From: Candidatus Methylomirabilota bacterium
GTDB taxonomy: Bacteria > Methylomirabilota > Methylomirabilia > Rokubacteriales > DASRDR01
DNA length: 40,163 bases
Reading direction: 5' to 3'
Assembly (NCBI GenBank): GCA_036005065.1
Contig: DASYQW010000054.1
Span: 1 to 40,163, forward strand
A program made the translations under genes and the position numbers. Shown piece after piece: positions 14,337 through 22,623 of this stretch (the stretch's first letter is position 1; the number at the start of each line of letters is the position of its first letter). The notes below the pieces were generated by a model. The model was not told the DNA's origin. It made no database searches and saw nothing but the letters and a program-made list of their open reading frames with translations.

Positions 14337-15536
14337 TCAGACGACGCCGCGGGCGCGAAGGGTGTCGAGCTCCTCGCGGCTGAGCCCCAGACGCCCGCAG
14401 TAGATCGCCGCGTTGTGCTCCCCCGGCGTGAGCGGGCCCAGGTGCTGGATGGCGCCGGGCGTCCGGCTCAGCTTGGGGACGATGCCGGCCACCTGGAGCA
14501 CGCCGCCCAGCGGGCTCGGCACCCCGACGACGTCGTCGCGCGCCTTGACGTGCGGATCCTCGAACAGGTCCCGGACGCTGTAGACGAGCGAGTTCGGGAC
14601 CTCGGCCGCGTCGAGCTGTCGCAGGACCTCGGCCGCCGGGAAGCCGCCGACCCACGCCTGGACGAGCGCGTCCACCTCCTCGCGGCGAGCGAGCCGATCG
14701 GCCATGGTCGGAAAGCGCTCCCGGAGGTCGGGCCGGCCCATGGCCTGGGTGAGGCGCTCGAACATCCGCTGGTTGGTGCAGGCGATCGCGACCCAGCGGG
14801 CATCGGCCGCTTGGTAGTGGTTGTGGGGCACCACGTGCTCGGCGCTCGACCCGATCCGCTCGCGGACCCGGCCGGTCGCGCCGTATACGGGGATCAGCTC
14901 GTCCAGCATCCGGAGCATCGGCTCGTACAGCCCGACGTCCACCACCTGGCCCTCGCCCGTCCGCCGGCGGTGCTCGAGGGCGACCATGGCGCCGAACGCG
15001 CCGACCGCCCCGGCGAGGTAGTCGGGGATGGTCGGGGTGCCGGGCGTCACCGGCGGCCGATCGGGATGCCCGGACAGGTAGCTGATGCCGCTCATGGCGG
15101 CGGCGATCCGGCCGAATCCGGGCCGATCGGCGTACGGTCCGGTCTGGCCGTAAGCGGAGATGCGGACCAGGACCAGGCCGGGGTTGACGGCGCGGAGGGC
15201 ATCCCAGCCGAGATTCCAGCGCTCGAGGGTGCCGGGGCGGAAGTTCTCGGTGAGGATGTCCGTCTGGGCGACGAGTCGCTTGATGAGCGCCTGACCTTCC
15301 TCGGCGCGGAGGTTACAGGTCACCGACTTCTTGTTCCGCGACTCCGCGAGCCACCAGTAGGAGACCCCGGGCGCCGCCAGCGTTCCGAGACGCCGGAGGT
15401 CGTCGCCGACGCCCGGCTGCTCGACCTTGATCACCTCGGCCCCGAACTCGCCGAGCAGGGTGCTGCAAAACGGCGCGGCGACGAAGGTGGCCAGGTCGAG
15501 GACGGTGAGGCCCGCCAGCGCCCGCGCCTCGCTCAC
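14337..15536 (-). CDS. CaiB/BaiF family (class III) CoA-transferase
   Basis: The 399-aa protein begins with LTVLDLATFVAAPFCSTLLGEFGAEVIKVE, the standard N-terminus of class III CoA-transferases, followed by NKKSVTCNLR and DILTENFRPG. Asp172 in IPDYLAG aligns with the catalytic aspartate of formyl-CoA transferase (Asp169). The family moves CoA between carboxylic acids through an aspartyl-CoA intermediate. The start is a GTG (15536-15534) overlapping the stop of the aldolase gene (GTGA), so the enzyme is coupled to a sugar-type kinase and aldolase and probably activates an acid released by that pathway. Donor and acceptor are unknown. It is the last gene of the operon and converges with the terminator at 14259. 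Confidence 0.88.
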   Translation of the reverse strand: MSEARALAGLTVLDLATFVAAPFCSTLLGEFGAEVIKVEQPGVGDDLRRLGTLAAPGVSYWWLAESRNKKSVTCNLRAEEGQALIKRLVAQTDILTENFRPGTLERWNLGWDALRAVNPGLVLVRISAYGQTGPYADRPGFGRIAAAMSGISYLSGHPDRPPVTPGTPTIPDYLAGAVGAFGAMVALEHRRRTGEGQVVDVGLYEPMLRMLDELIPVYGATGRVRERIGSSAEHVVPHNHYQAADARWVAIACTNQRMFERLTQAMGRPDLRERFPTMADRLARREEVDALVQAWVGGFPAAEVLRQLDAAEVPNSLVYSVRDLFEDPHVKARDDVVGVPSPLGGVLQVAGIVPKLSRTPGAIQHLGPLTPGEHNAAIYCGRLGLSREELDTLRARGVV

Positions 15537-16576
15537 TGCTCGACGCACGGGACCAGACGCGGGTCCTTCCCCCGCTCGGCGGCCATGGCGGCCAGGGCGC
15601 CGGCCACATCGGCGCCGTCGTGGATGATGGCCGCGACGGCGGCGGCCATCGCCCGGGGATCGTCGGCTCCCGGGTAGACCACGTTGCGACCGATCATCGC
15701 GCCGCGCACGTTGGCGCCCGACCGCATCGCCGCGTGGAGATCCTCGAGCACGGGCTCGGGCGCTCCGACCGCCTCGCCCCCCAGGACCACGATCGGCAGG
15801 GTCGTTGCTCCGGCCACCCGCGCGAAGCCGGCGCAGGTCGGGAGCTTCAGCCACGTGTAGAGCGAGCTCGCGCCCAGGGCGGAGGCCACGGTGACCGCTC
15901 CCGCCAGCTCCCGCACGCTCCGCTGTACCCGGTAGCCCGTCTCCTCGCGGACGACTGGAATCGGCTCCAGGAAGGCCACCAGCCCCGCCTCGGCCAGCTC
16001 GCTGATCGCGCGCGCCGAGGCCTCGAGCGTCGCGAGCGACCCGCGGTCCCCGGGGTCCACCCGCACCATGAGCTTCGCGCCGTCCATGCCGAGCGCCCGG
16101 AGGCGCCGCGGGGTGAACGCGGTGAAGCGGTCGTCCATCTCCCAGCTCGTGCCCGGCAGCCCGCCCCGGTTCAGGCACCCGAGCACGAGGCGGTCGTCCA
16201 GGACGTTCGGGCCCCCCCGATCCCGGATGAGACCGGTCAGGATGAAGAGATCCTCGATGAGGTCGGGCGTGGACATGACGCCGTCGATCCCCGGGTGGCT
16301 CAGCACGCGCAGGATCCGGGCCAGGTACTGGTGGCGGTCCGCCATCGCCAGGGGGTCGTCCTGGATGGCCAGGTTGTTCCGGCCCGGATGATCCACCGCC
16401 AGGATCACCAGCTTGCCGTCGGGCGCGAGCCGCGTCCGCCGCCTCCGGCGTCGCGCCAGGGCTTCGGCGATGGTCGGCTGCCGAACCCGGAGCTCGGTCA
16501 CGGCCTCGTAGAGCGTCCGCGGCAGGTAAGCCCGCCCGTCAAAGTCGTTCGCGTTCGCGTGCTCCCGCTCCGTCAT
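15533..16576 (-). CDS. (Beta/alpha)8 aldolase-like protein of the Cgl0159 type
   Basis: The 347-aa protein resembles the Cgl0159 family of TIM-barrel aldolases, often found with inositol or sugar acid genes. Visible blocks are LVILAVDHPGRNN (56-68), GVMSTPDLIEDL (99-110), a GAKLMVRVDP strand with Lys168, and LYTWLKLPT with Lys244; either lysine could be a Schiff-base residue. It would split a phosphorylated keto sugar or deoxy sugar acid, working after the PfkB kinase. ATG 16576 overlaps the kinase stop (ATGA), and its own stop overlaps the CoA-transferase start. A run of six Arg (43-48) in the N-terminal region is unusual but in frame. The family name is from memory of context and motifs, so the exact reaction remains open. 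Confidence 0.7.
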   Translation of the reverse strand: MTEREHANANDFDGRAYLPRTLYEAVTELRVRQPTIAEALARRRRRRTRLAPDGKLVILAVDHPGRNNLAIQDDPLAMADRHQYLARILRVLSHPGIDGVMSTPDLIEDLFILTGLIRDRGGPNVLDDRLVLGCLNRGGLPGTSWEMDDRFTAFTPRRLRALGMDGAKLMVRVDPGDRGSLATLEASARAISELAEAGLVAFLEPIPVVREETGYRVQRSVRELAGAVTVASALGASSLYTWLKLPTCAGFARVAGATTLPIVVLGGEAVGAPEPVLEDLHAAMRSGANVRGAMIGRNVVYPGADDPRAMAAAVAAIIHDGADVAGALAAMAAERGKDPRLVPCVEQ

Positions 16577-17604
16577 CGTCGACTCACCCCCTGCTCGGGG
16601 ACGGCGGGCACCGCGGGCGACGGCCCGGGCATCCCGCGGTCGCCAGGCGGCACCTCCACCCCGCGGGCCGCCAGAAACGCCCGCGTCTCGGCCAGCGACG
16701 GGATGCCCGCCTGTCCGCCCAGCACTCGGCACTTCAGCGCGGCGACCGCATTGGCGAACGGCAAGGTCGCCCCGAGCGGCCAGCCCCAGAGCAGGCCGGC
16801 GAGGAATGCGCCGTGAAAGACATCTCCGGCGCCGGTCGTGTCCGCCACGTCCACGCTGAACCCGGGTGCCTCCACGGTCCGGCCCCGGTGCCGCACGGCG
16901 GCTCCCCCCGCGCCCAGCGTCACCCCGACGAGAGCCGGCCCCCGCCCCTCCAGCCAGTCCAGGATCGACGCGACCCGGTCGACCCCGGCCAGCCGCTGGC
17001 CGAAGCGGTGGGAGACGACCAGGATGTCGGTCAGCGCGAAGAGCTCGTCCCGGCACTCGGTCGCCTCCTCCGCGTCGACCGACACGACGATCCCCGCCTC
17101 CCGGGCCCAGCGGGCCGCCCGCACCGCGGCCGGGCCTTCGTAGCCGTCCAGGTGCAGGAGGCGCCCGGCGGTCACGGCCCCTGCCGAGACTTCCTCCGGG
17201 CGCAGCCGAGCCGGCGTCATCGCCCCGCGGATCAGCGTCCGCCGGCCGGAAGCCCGCTCGACGAGGCCGAAGGTCAGGCGCGTGCTCTCGGTGGGGTCGA
17301 CGATGAGATCGGCGAGGTCGATCCCCTCTTTCCTCAGGCTCTCCCGCGGGAGATTCCCCAGATCGTCGGCGCCCACCTTGCCCACGAACTTGGTGCGGAG
17401 CCCGAGCCGGGCGCACGTCACCATGGCCGTGGCCACCACGCCCCCGCCCTGCCGGGCCACCGCGAGCGCGTCGATCTTCGTGTCCGGCTCGGGGAAGCGG
17501 GGCACCACGAACAGCTCGTTCACGACGGTGACCCCGACGCCTACCACGTCGAAGGGCTTGGCGCCCGGGACGGCGAGGTTCAGGGTCACGCTGTCGTCGC
17601 CCAC
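16573..17604 (-). CDS. PfkB family carbohydrate kinase
   Basis: The protein (343 aa from GTG 17604) is a ribokinase/PfkB kinase: an N-terminal sugar-binding part with RQGGGVVATAMVTCARLG and the C-terminal signature DTTGAGDVFHGAFLAG, where Asp261 is the catalytic base. It phosphorylates a sugar, deoxy sugar acid or nucleoside with ATP in the cytoplasm. I prefer GTG 17604, which has GAGGA 7 bases upstream, over GTG 17622, which lies 4 bases after the previous stop and has no ribosome site; the second choice adds 6 residues. It is coupled to the aldolase by ATGA, an arrangement like IolC plus its aldolase in inositol catabolism, but iolB, iolD and iolG are not in the window. Confidence 0.85.
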   Translation of the reverse strand: MGDDSVTLNLAVPGAKPFDVVGVGVTVVNELFVVPRFPEPDTKIDALAVARQGGGVVATAMVTCARLGLRTKFVGKVGADDLGNLPRESLRKEGIDLADLIVDPTESTRLTFGLVERASGRRTLIRGAMTPARLRPEEVSAGAVTAGRLLHLDGYEGPAAVRAARWAREAGIVVSVDAEEATECRDELFALTDILVVSHRFGQRLAGVDRVASILDWLEGRGPALVGVTLGAGGAAVRHRGRTVEAPGFSVDVADTTGAGDVFHGAFLAGLLWGWPLGATLPFANAVAALKCRVLGGQAGIPSLAETRAFLAARGVEVPPGDRGMPGPSPAVPAVPEQGVSRR

Positions 17605-17626
17605 GGATCTATCCTCGCACACCCGC

Positions 17627-18451
17627 TCACGCCCGGGCCCAGGCGTCTCGCACGAACCCCACCGCCTCCCGGAACCCGCGCTCCCCGGTCCGGCTGAACT
17701 CCTCCACCGAGATCCAGCCGTCGTAGCCGACCTCCCGCTTGAGGAAGCCGAAGATCTCGGCGAACGGCACCAGGCCCCGGCCGACGACGCAGAACTCGAA
17801 CTTTCCCCGCGTCGCCGAGTCGTTGGCGTCGATGCAGGCCACGCGGTGCGCCACCCGCCGGAGGAGCGGGAGCGGCTCCTCGTCGTGGACCAGCGGGTTG
17901 CCGGTGTCGAAGTTGATCCGGAGCGCCGTGCCTTCGGTGGCCCGGACGATCTCGAGGAACACGGCCGAGTCCTCGGAGAAGTCGCGGTACTGCCACACGG
18001 AAGCCTTCGTGTGGTTCTCGTAGGCGAGGACGACGCCGGCGGCCTCGGCGTGGGGCAGGAGCCCCCGGACCGCGTCGCGGACCCACGCCACGCCCTGGGC
18101 GCGCGAGACCGTGGGATGCGCCTGGCCGGCCACCACCCGGAGCATCGCGCCCCCGAGGGCGTACGCCAGGTCGATCATCTCCCGCATCTCGTCGAGCGTG
18201 GCCTGCCGGACGCCCGGGTCCGGGTGGGTGAAGTCGGGAGCGCATCGGAGCAGACAAGGCCGGAGACCGGCGTCCTCGGCGCGCTGGCGCAACTCGGCGA
18301 TCGCGGCCGGGCGCCGATCGCGGAACCAGGCCTGACCGAAGTCGAGCCCGTCGAGCCCGAGGGTGGCGGCGAAGTCGATCCAGGCCGCGATGGACATCCG
18401 TCCGTCGACGATGTCCATGAACCAGCTGGCAGGCACGCAGCTGAGGCGCAC
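17627..18451 (-). CDS. Sugar phosphate isomerase/epimerase (xylose isomerase-like TIM barrel)
   Basis: The 274-aa protein is an AP endonuclease family 2/xylose isomerase-like barrel: LGLDGLDFGQAWF near residue 33, LAYENH (E in the metal site) near 144, INFDTGNP near 180, CIDAND and a terminal DGWISVEEFS motif providing the last metal-binding Glu. Such proteins isomerise or epimerise keto sugars or cyclitol derivatives (IolE, IolI and tagatose epimerase are relatives). It sits between an ABC sugar receptor and a PfkB kinase, so it probably rearranges the imported sugar before phosphorylation. The start is GTG 18451; no good ribosome site is visible and an internal ATG at codon 12 would cut conserved sequence. 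Confidence 0.8.
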   Translation of the reverse strand: MRLSCVPASWFMDIVDGRMSIAAWIDFAATLGLDGLDFGQAWFRDRRPAAIAELRQRAEDAGLRPCLLRCAPDFTHPDPGVRQATLDEMREMIDLAYALGGAMLRVVAGQAHPTVSRAQGVAWVRDAVRGLLPHAEAAGVVLAYENHTKASVWQYRDFSEDSAVFLEIVRATEGTALRINFDTGNPLVHDEEPLPLLRRVAHRVACIDANDSATRGKFEFCVVGRGLVPFAEIFGFLKREVGYDGWISVEEFSRTGERGFREAVGFVRDAWARA

Positions 18452-18479
18452 CGCGGGGGTCAGGGTTCGGGGGTCACCG

Positions 18480-19826
18480 TCAGGCCCTCTCGGTCTTGTC
18501 CAGCAGTTCCTGAAACTCCCTCTGGGCCTGCTCCAGTACCGCCTTCACGTCGGCTCCCTCGATCGCCTTCTCGATCGCCACCCCGATGATGTCCCGGTAC
18601 TCGGTGACGCCGACGATCTCCGGGACGCCGAGCCGGCCGATCTTGAGGCTCTCCAGGTAGGCGTCGTACCACTCCGCGGGATACCTCCGCTTCGCCCTCA
18701 CCTCCGGGGCGCTCCAGGCCGACACGCGTGGGACGCCGACCCCGGCCACCATCTGCCGGATGAAGTTCTGCTTGCCGGTGGACCACTGGACGAAGTACCA
18801 GGCGGCCTCCTTGTTCCGGGAGAAGCGGCTGATCGCCATCCCCGGCGTGAAGGTCGCCGCCCACTGCCCGCCCGGCCCCCGCGGGAAGACCGTGTAACCG
18901 ACCTTGCCCGCCACCTTGGACTTCTCCTTGTCCTCCCAGATATTGGCGAAGTTCACGCCGTCGTAGTACATCGCGATCTGTCCCTGGCTGAAGGCCGAGC
19001 TGCACTCGTACCAGTTGAACTTCACGACGCCGGGCGGCCCGTAGCTCCGGAGCAGCCGCACGTAGTACTCGGTGGTCGCGATCGCCTCCTTGCTCACCAG
19101 GTTCGCCTTGCCGTCCCTGGTCAGGAAATCGCCCCCGAAGTTGAAGAGCATCCCATCCCAGGTGGCGGCGTTGGCGTTCTTGAGTCCCCGGTACACGATC
19201 CCGTACATGGCCGGCGGGGTGTGGAGCTTCCTGGCCAGCTCTTCCATCTCGGCCATCGTCTTCGGGGGCTGGAGGCCCTTCTCCTGGAACACGTCCTTCC
19301 GGTAGAAGAAGATCAGCGCGTCCATGAAGCAGGGGATCGCGCTGATCGACCCGTCCGGCTGGGCGGCCGTCCGGCGAGCGCCCTCGGTGAAGTCGTTCCA
19401 GTCGAACTCCGGGCTGGTCAGAGCCGGACTCTGGAGGTAGCCGTTCAGGGGCTCGTACCACCCCGCCTTCCAGAAGCGCTTCTTCTCGACGTGGAGGCTC
19501 GAGTAGAAGGCGTCGATCCCGGAATCACCGGCCGTGAACTGGATGACGTTTTTTTGCCGCTGCTGCTGGTCCGGGAGCATCTCGTAGCTCACCCGCATCC
19601 CGGTGAGCTCCTGGAACTCCGGGATCCACCGGACCATCTCCTCCGGCCACGGGTGCTTGGCGAGCATGAGGAACAGCTCCTTGCCCCGGAACCGCTTCCA
19701 GTCGAAGGTCTGGCCCTTGGCCGATGTCCAGACGAACGGGCCGGCCGCGGCGGTCGCCGCCACCATCCCGCCCCACCGGAGAAGGTCCCGCCGCGTCGGC
19801 TCCGCTCGCCGCTTCCGGGTGCCCAT
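18480..19826 (-). CDS. ABC transporter extracellular solute-binding protein (family 1), Tat-exported
   Basis: The 448-aa protein starts with a twin-arginine signal (RRDLLRW, 12-18, then a hydrophobic stretch to about residue 33), so it is exported folded. The mature part has the family 1 sugar receptor pattern: WIPEFQELTGMRVSYEMLP early, DALIFFYRKDVFQEKG in the middle, then GQIAMYYDG and FSRNKEAAWYFVQW. It captures an oligosaccharide or polyol for an ABC importer. The permease and ATPase genes are not in the window, which is unusual; it must share them with another locus. AAGGAGG lies 5-6 bases before ATG 19826. It leads the isomerase, kinase, aldolase and CoA-transferase genes, which tells of sugar use. 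A run of seven A occurs in its coding strand (19549-19555). Confidence 0.88.
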   Translation of the reverse strand: MGTRKRRAEPTRRDLLRWGGMVAATAAAGPFVWTSAKGQTFDWKRFRGKELFLMLAKHPWPEEMVRWIPEFQELTGMRVSYEMLPDQQQRQKNVIQFTAGDSGIDAFYSSLHVEKKRFWKAGWYEPLNGYLQSPALTSPEFDWNDFTEGARRTAAQPDGSISAIPCFMDALIFFYRKDVFQEKGLQPPKTMAEMEELARKLHTPPAMYGIVYRGLKNANAATWDGMLFNFGGDFLTRDGKANLVSKEAIATTEYYVRLLRSYGPPGVVKFNWYECSSAFSQGQIAMYYDGVNFANIWEDKEKSKVAGKVGYTVFPRGPGGQWAATFTPGMAISRFSRNKEAAWYFVQWSTGKQNFIRQMVAGVGVPRVSAWSAPEVRAKRRYPAEWYDAYLESLKIGRLGVPEIVGVTEYRDIIGVAIEKAIEGADVKAVLEQAQREFQELLDKTERA

Positions 19827-20018
19827 GATCCCCTCCTTTTGTCGTGTCGATCAGACTCGAGCCTCAGGAGCGAGGCGCGCGTACCGCCGGTGCGAGGGCC
19901 CTATCATACCCTGGGTGATGACGCCGAGATACCGGGGAGACACCGACCGGAGGCGATGGGCCGGCGGTCCTTTGGGGAAGGGAGGTTAGGTCTCGGCTCC
20001 TGTGACTGCCGCTGAGCG

Positions 20019-20095
20019 GGCCCGGGCCGCCTACCAGGGGGCCGGGGCTAGCATCGGGGCCGAAGCCGGCATCGGCCCGGGCCGCCTACCAGGGG
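20019..20095. repeat. 22-bp direct repeat at the 3' end of the hydrolase gene
   Basis: An identical 22-base block (GGCCCGGGCCGCC...CAGGGG) occurs at 20019-20040 and 20074-20095, 55 bp apart. The second copy covers the stop codon of the metallo-hydrolase gene at 20086; the first lies just beyond it. It looks like a small local duplication. Confidence 0.7.
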
Positions 20096-21183
20096 CGGGT
20101 CTCTCCCGGCTTCAGCACCCACACCGCCTCGGGATCGAAGCCGCGCCGCGTCACCTCGGCGGCCAGCCGGCGGGGCGGCTCGTCATACGGCTCCTCGGCG
20201 AGGTAGAACGTGCCCCAGTGGATTCCGACGAAGCGCGCGGCCCGGAGGTCGACCCACGCCTGAAGGGCCTCCTCCGGCGATGTGTGGACCGGCCGCGTGG
20301 CTTCCCGGGGGGTGTAGGAGCCGATGGCGAGGGCCGCGAGGTCGAAGGGGCCGTAGGCGTCCCCGATCTCCTTGAAGTGCCGGGCATAGCCCGAGTCTCC
20401 GCCGAAGTAGAAGCGCCGGGTGCCCGAGACGACCCACGAGGCCCAGAGCCGCCGCCCCTGGTCGTGGAGGGTGCGGCCGGAGGCGTGCTGGGCCGGGGTG
20501 CACGTGATCTTGAGACCCCGAACGGTGACGGACTCTCCCCAGTCCAGCTCGGTCGCGTTCGTGATCCCGCGGTCGGCCAGCCAGGCCTTGATCCCGAGCG
20601 GGACGACCCAGCGCGGATTGAACCGCTCGGCGAGCCGGCGGACGGTGGGCTCGTCGAGGTGATCGTAGTGGTCGTGGGAGATCAGGACGAAGTCGATCGG
20701 GGGCAGGTCCTCGAGGGCGATCCCGGGCGGCGTGTAACGCCCCACCCCCACCCGTCCCCCGAACGGACCCGTGCGGTCGCCCCAGTGCGGGTCGGTGAGG
20801 AAGTTCACCCCGTCGAGCTGGACGAGGAGAGTCGAGTGCCCGACCCAGGTGACCGTGGGCGCGTGGCCGTTCCGGCGGAGCTCCACGACGTCGGGCGCCG
20901 CGGCCGGCAGGGCCGCGCCGTTTCGGTCGCCCAGGAGCATGGGACCCAGCCGGCGCACGAAGTGCCGCACGCGCGTCCAGCTCGAGGCGCGCGCGAAGCC
21001 GGGATCGATGTTGCGGAAGCCGGTGGCGAGGTGGTGGATCGGGAGGCTCTGCGTCGCGAGGCGTCCTGCGCGCCCGCTCTGGGCCTCGGAGGGCACGTCG
21101 CGGGTAAGCGCGAGGCTCAGCAGGAGGAGTGCGGCCCAGAATGCGATTCGTCGTCCCCCTCCCGGCATGGATACCCCTGGCAC
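20086..21183 (-). CDS. Secreted metallo-beta-lactamase-fold hydrolase (NAPE-PLD/UlaG-like)
   Basis: The 365-aa protein carries the metal motif HDHYDH at 170-175 with H233 (AQHASGR), D263 (FGGDSGY) and H322 (GIHWGTF), the pattern of NAPE-phospholipase D-like metallo-hydrolases. WVGHSTLLVQLDGVNFLTDP (113-132) is the usual first strand pair. A hydrophobic segment at 13-27 followed by SEAQ is a signal peptide, so it acts in the periplasm or on the envelope, perhaps on a phospholipid or other phosphodiester; the real substrate is unknown. GTG 21183 has GGGAGGG 5 bases upstream; ATG 21168 is an alternative that keeps the signal peptide. It is flanked by minus-strand genes but has its own promoter at 21231-21259. 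Confidence 0.82.
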   Translation of the reverse strand: MPGVSMPGGGRRIAFWAALLLLSLALTRDVPSEAQSGRAGRLATQSLPIHHLATGFRNIDPGFARASSWTRVRHFVRRLGPMLLGDRNGAALPAAAPDVVELRRNGHAPTVTWVGHSTLLVQLDGVNFLTDPHWGDRTGPFGGRVGVGRYTPPGIALEDLPPIDFVLISHDHYDHLDEPTVRRLAERFNPRWVVPLGIKAWLADRGITNATELDWGESVTVRGLKITCTPAQHASGRTLHDQGRRLWASWVVSGTRRFYFGGDSGYARHFKEIGDAYGPFDLAALAIGSYTPREATRPVHTSPEEALQAWVDLRAARFVGIHWGTFYLAEEPYDEPPRRLAAEVTRRGFDPEAVWVLKPGETRPW

Positions 21184-21206
21184 GCGAGCCCTCCCTCACG
21201 AGCGAA

Positions 21207-21233
21207 ACGTCAGTCTGGGCAGCGGACGTCAGT
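21207..21233. promoter_or_regulatory. Tandem ACGTCAGT octamers, possible operator
   Basis: ACGTCAGT occurs at 21207-21214 and 21226-21233, 19 bp start to start. Read on the minus strand (ACTGACGT) the upstream copy overlaps the last bases of the -10 box and the expected start point of the hydrolase promoter, and the other lies just downstream. That is a usual place for a repressor site; no regulator gene is near. Confidence 0.4.
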
Positions 21234-21259
21234 GTAGAGAGCGAGGTCTCCGTGGTCAA
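21231..21259 (-). promoter_or_regulatory. Sigma-70 promoter of the metallo-hydrolase gene
   Basis: On the minus strand TTGACC (21259-21254) and TACACT (21236-21231) are separated by 17 bases, about 48 bases ahead of the GTG start. It lies in the 159-bp gap behind the TRAP operon, so the hydrolase can be expressed on its own. Confidence 0.6.
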
Positions 21260-21342
21260 CTCGGATTTTCCCCTAGGCGCCTGTCCGAGTGACCCGGCAG
21301 CTCGCTCCGAGCGCGCGCCGCGCCAGGGCGCGCGGCCGGCGG

Positions 21343-22623
21343 CTATCGCAGGAGGCCCGGCAGAAACAGGACCAGGCGTGGAAAGAAGGTGATGGCGAGC
21401 AGCGTCAGGATCATGGGAACCAGGAACGGCAGGACCGCTCGGGTGATCGCGGCGAACGAGACCCCGGCGATCTGCATCGTGATGAAGAGGCAGATCCCGA
21501 AGGGCGGCGTGTTGGTGCCGATGAGCAGGTTCACGATGACGACCATCCCGAAGTGGACGGGGTCGAGCCCGAGCTTCTGGGCCAGGGGGAAGAACACCGG
21601 AACGCTGATGATCAGGATGGCCGTGGTCTCCATGAAGCAGCCGGCGACGAACAGGGCGAGGTTGATCAGCATGAGGATGAGCCAGGGATTGGTCGTCAGG
21701 TCGAGGATCCACCGGGCGACGGTGGCCGGCACCTGGTTGATGGCCACCAGCCAGCCGAACGGGAAGGCGACCGAGACGATGAAGACGAGCACGCCGCACA
21801 TGGCGGCGGCCTCCCCCAAGAGCCGCGTCAGGTCACGCCACGTCAGATCGCCGTACGCGAACCCGAGCACGAGGCCGTACACCACGGTGAGGGCGCCGAG
21901 CTCGGTCGGCGTGGCCACCCCGAGCAGGAGCCCGCCGGTCAGGAGGACGGGCGCGACCAGAGCCGGCAGAGCCCGCCAGAAGGTCCGGCGAATCTCGGCG
22001 AAGGAGGCCCGCGGCCGGATCGGAGCGTGGACGCGGCCGGTGGCGGCCATCCAGTAGATCATCCCCATGAGCGCGAAGCCCATCAGGAGGCCCGGGATGA
22101 TGCCCCCGATGAACATGTCGGCCACCGAGACCTCGGTCATCACGCAGAAGATGACCATGATGACGGAGGGCGGGATGATCGGACCGATGATGGACGAGGC
22201 CGCGGTCACGGCCGCCGAGAACGCGGGATCGAACCCCTCGGCCTTCATCTCCTCGATCTCGATGATCCCCATCCCGGCCGCGTCGGCCTGGGCGGTCCCC
22301 GACATGCCGGCGAAGATCATGCTGCCGACCACGTTGACGTGGGCGAGACCGCCCTGGATGTGGCCGACCAGCGCCCGGGCGAAGTCGTAGATCCGGCGGG
22401 CGATGCCGGCCTGGCTGAAGACCATGCCAGCCAGGACGAACAGCGGGAGGGCCAGGAACGGGAAGCTGTCGAGCCCCGACGTCATCCGCTGGACGAGGAT
22501 GACGAGCGGCGTCCGGCCTTCGAGGAGCAGGTAGGTCAGGCTCGCCAATCCCAGGGCGAAGGCGATGGGGGTCTCGATGGCGACCAGGGCCAGGAACACG
22601 ACGAAGAGGGCCGCGAGGATCAT
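21343..22623 (-). CDS. dctM: TRAP transporter large permease (DctM)
   Basis: The 426-aa protein is a 12-helix DctM subunit of normal length. Typical blocks are FPFLALPLFVLAGMVF, NVVGSMIFAGMSGTAQADAAG, ASSIIGPIIPPSVIMVIF and LIGTNTPPFGICLF. It forms the ion-coupled channel that takes up the ligand delivered by DctP. The open frame continues upstream to 23007 but that part is a shadow of dctQ; ATG 22623 overlaps the dctQ stop (ATGA). It is the last gene of the nitroreductase-dctP-dctQ-dctM operon. Confidence 0.93.
   Translation of the reverse strand: MILAALFVVFLALVAIETPIAFALGLASLTYLLLEGRTPLVILVQRMTSGLDSFPFLALPLFVLAGMVFSQAGIARRIYDFARALVGHIQGGLAHVNVVGSMIFAGMSGTAQADAAGMGIIEIEEMKAEGFDPAFSAAVTAASSIIGPIIPPSVIMVIFCVMTEVSVADMFIGGIIPGLLMGFALMGMIYWMAATGRVHAPIRPRASFAEIRRTFWRALPALVAPVLLTGGLLLGVATPTELGALTVVYGLVLGFAYGDLTWRDLTRLLGEAAAMCGVLVFIVSVAFPFGWLVAINQVPATVARWILDLTTNPWLILMLINLALFVAGCFMETTAILIISVPVFFPLAQKLGLDPVHFGMVVIVNLLIGTNTPPFGICLFITMQIAGVSFAAITRAVLPFLVPMILTLLAITFFPRLVLFLPGLLR

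Noticed and set aside
14337-15536. Possible loss of the catalytic Asp in the CoA-transferase because of YEP in VDVGLYEP
   Set aside because: Comparison with the formyl-CoA transferase sequence places the nucleophile at Asp172 in IPDYLAG, which is present.
19549-19555. Run of seven A (coding strand) as a programmed frameshift site in the ABC receptor gene
   Set aside because: The zero frame is complete and normal on both sides; the shifted frames give no sensible product.
18363-20015. 550-codon plus-strand frame across the ABC receptor gene
   Set aside because: No start signal or recognisable domain; the minus strand encodes a full receptor with Tat signal.
21316-21338. GC-rich palindrome behind dctM as a terminator
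   Set aside because: Alternating GC sequence gives several weak stems and there is no T tract on the minus strand.
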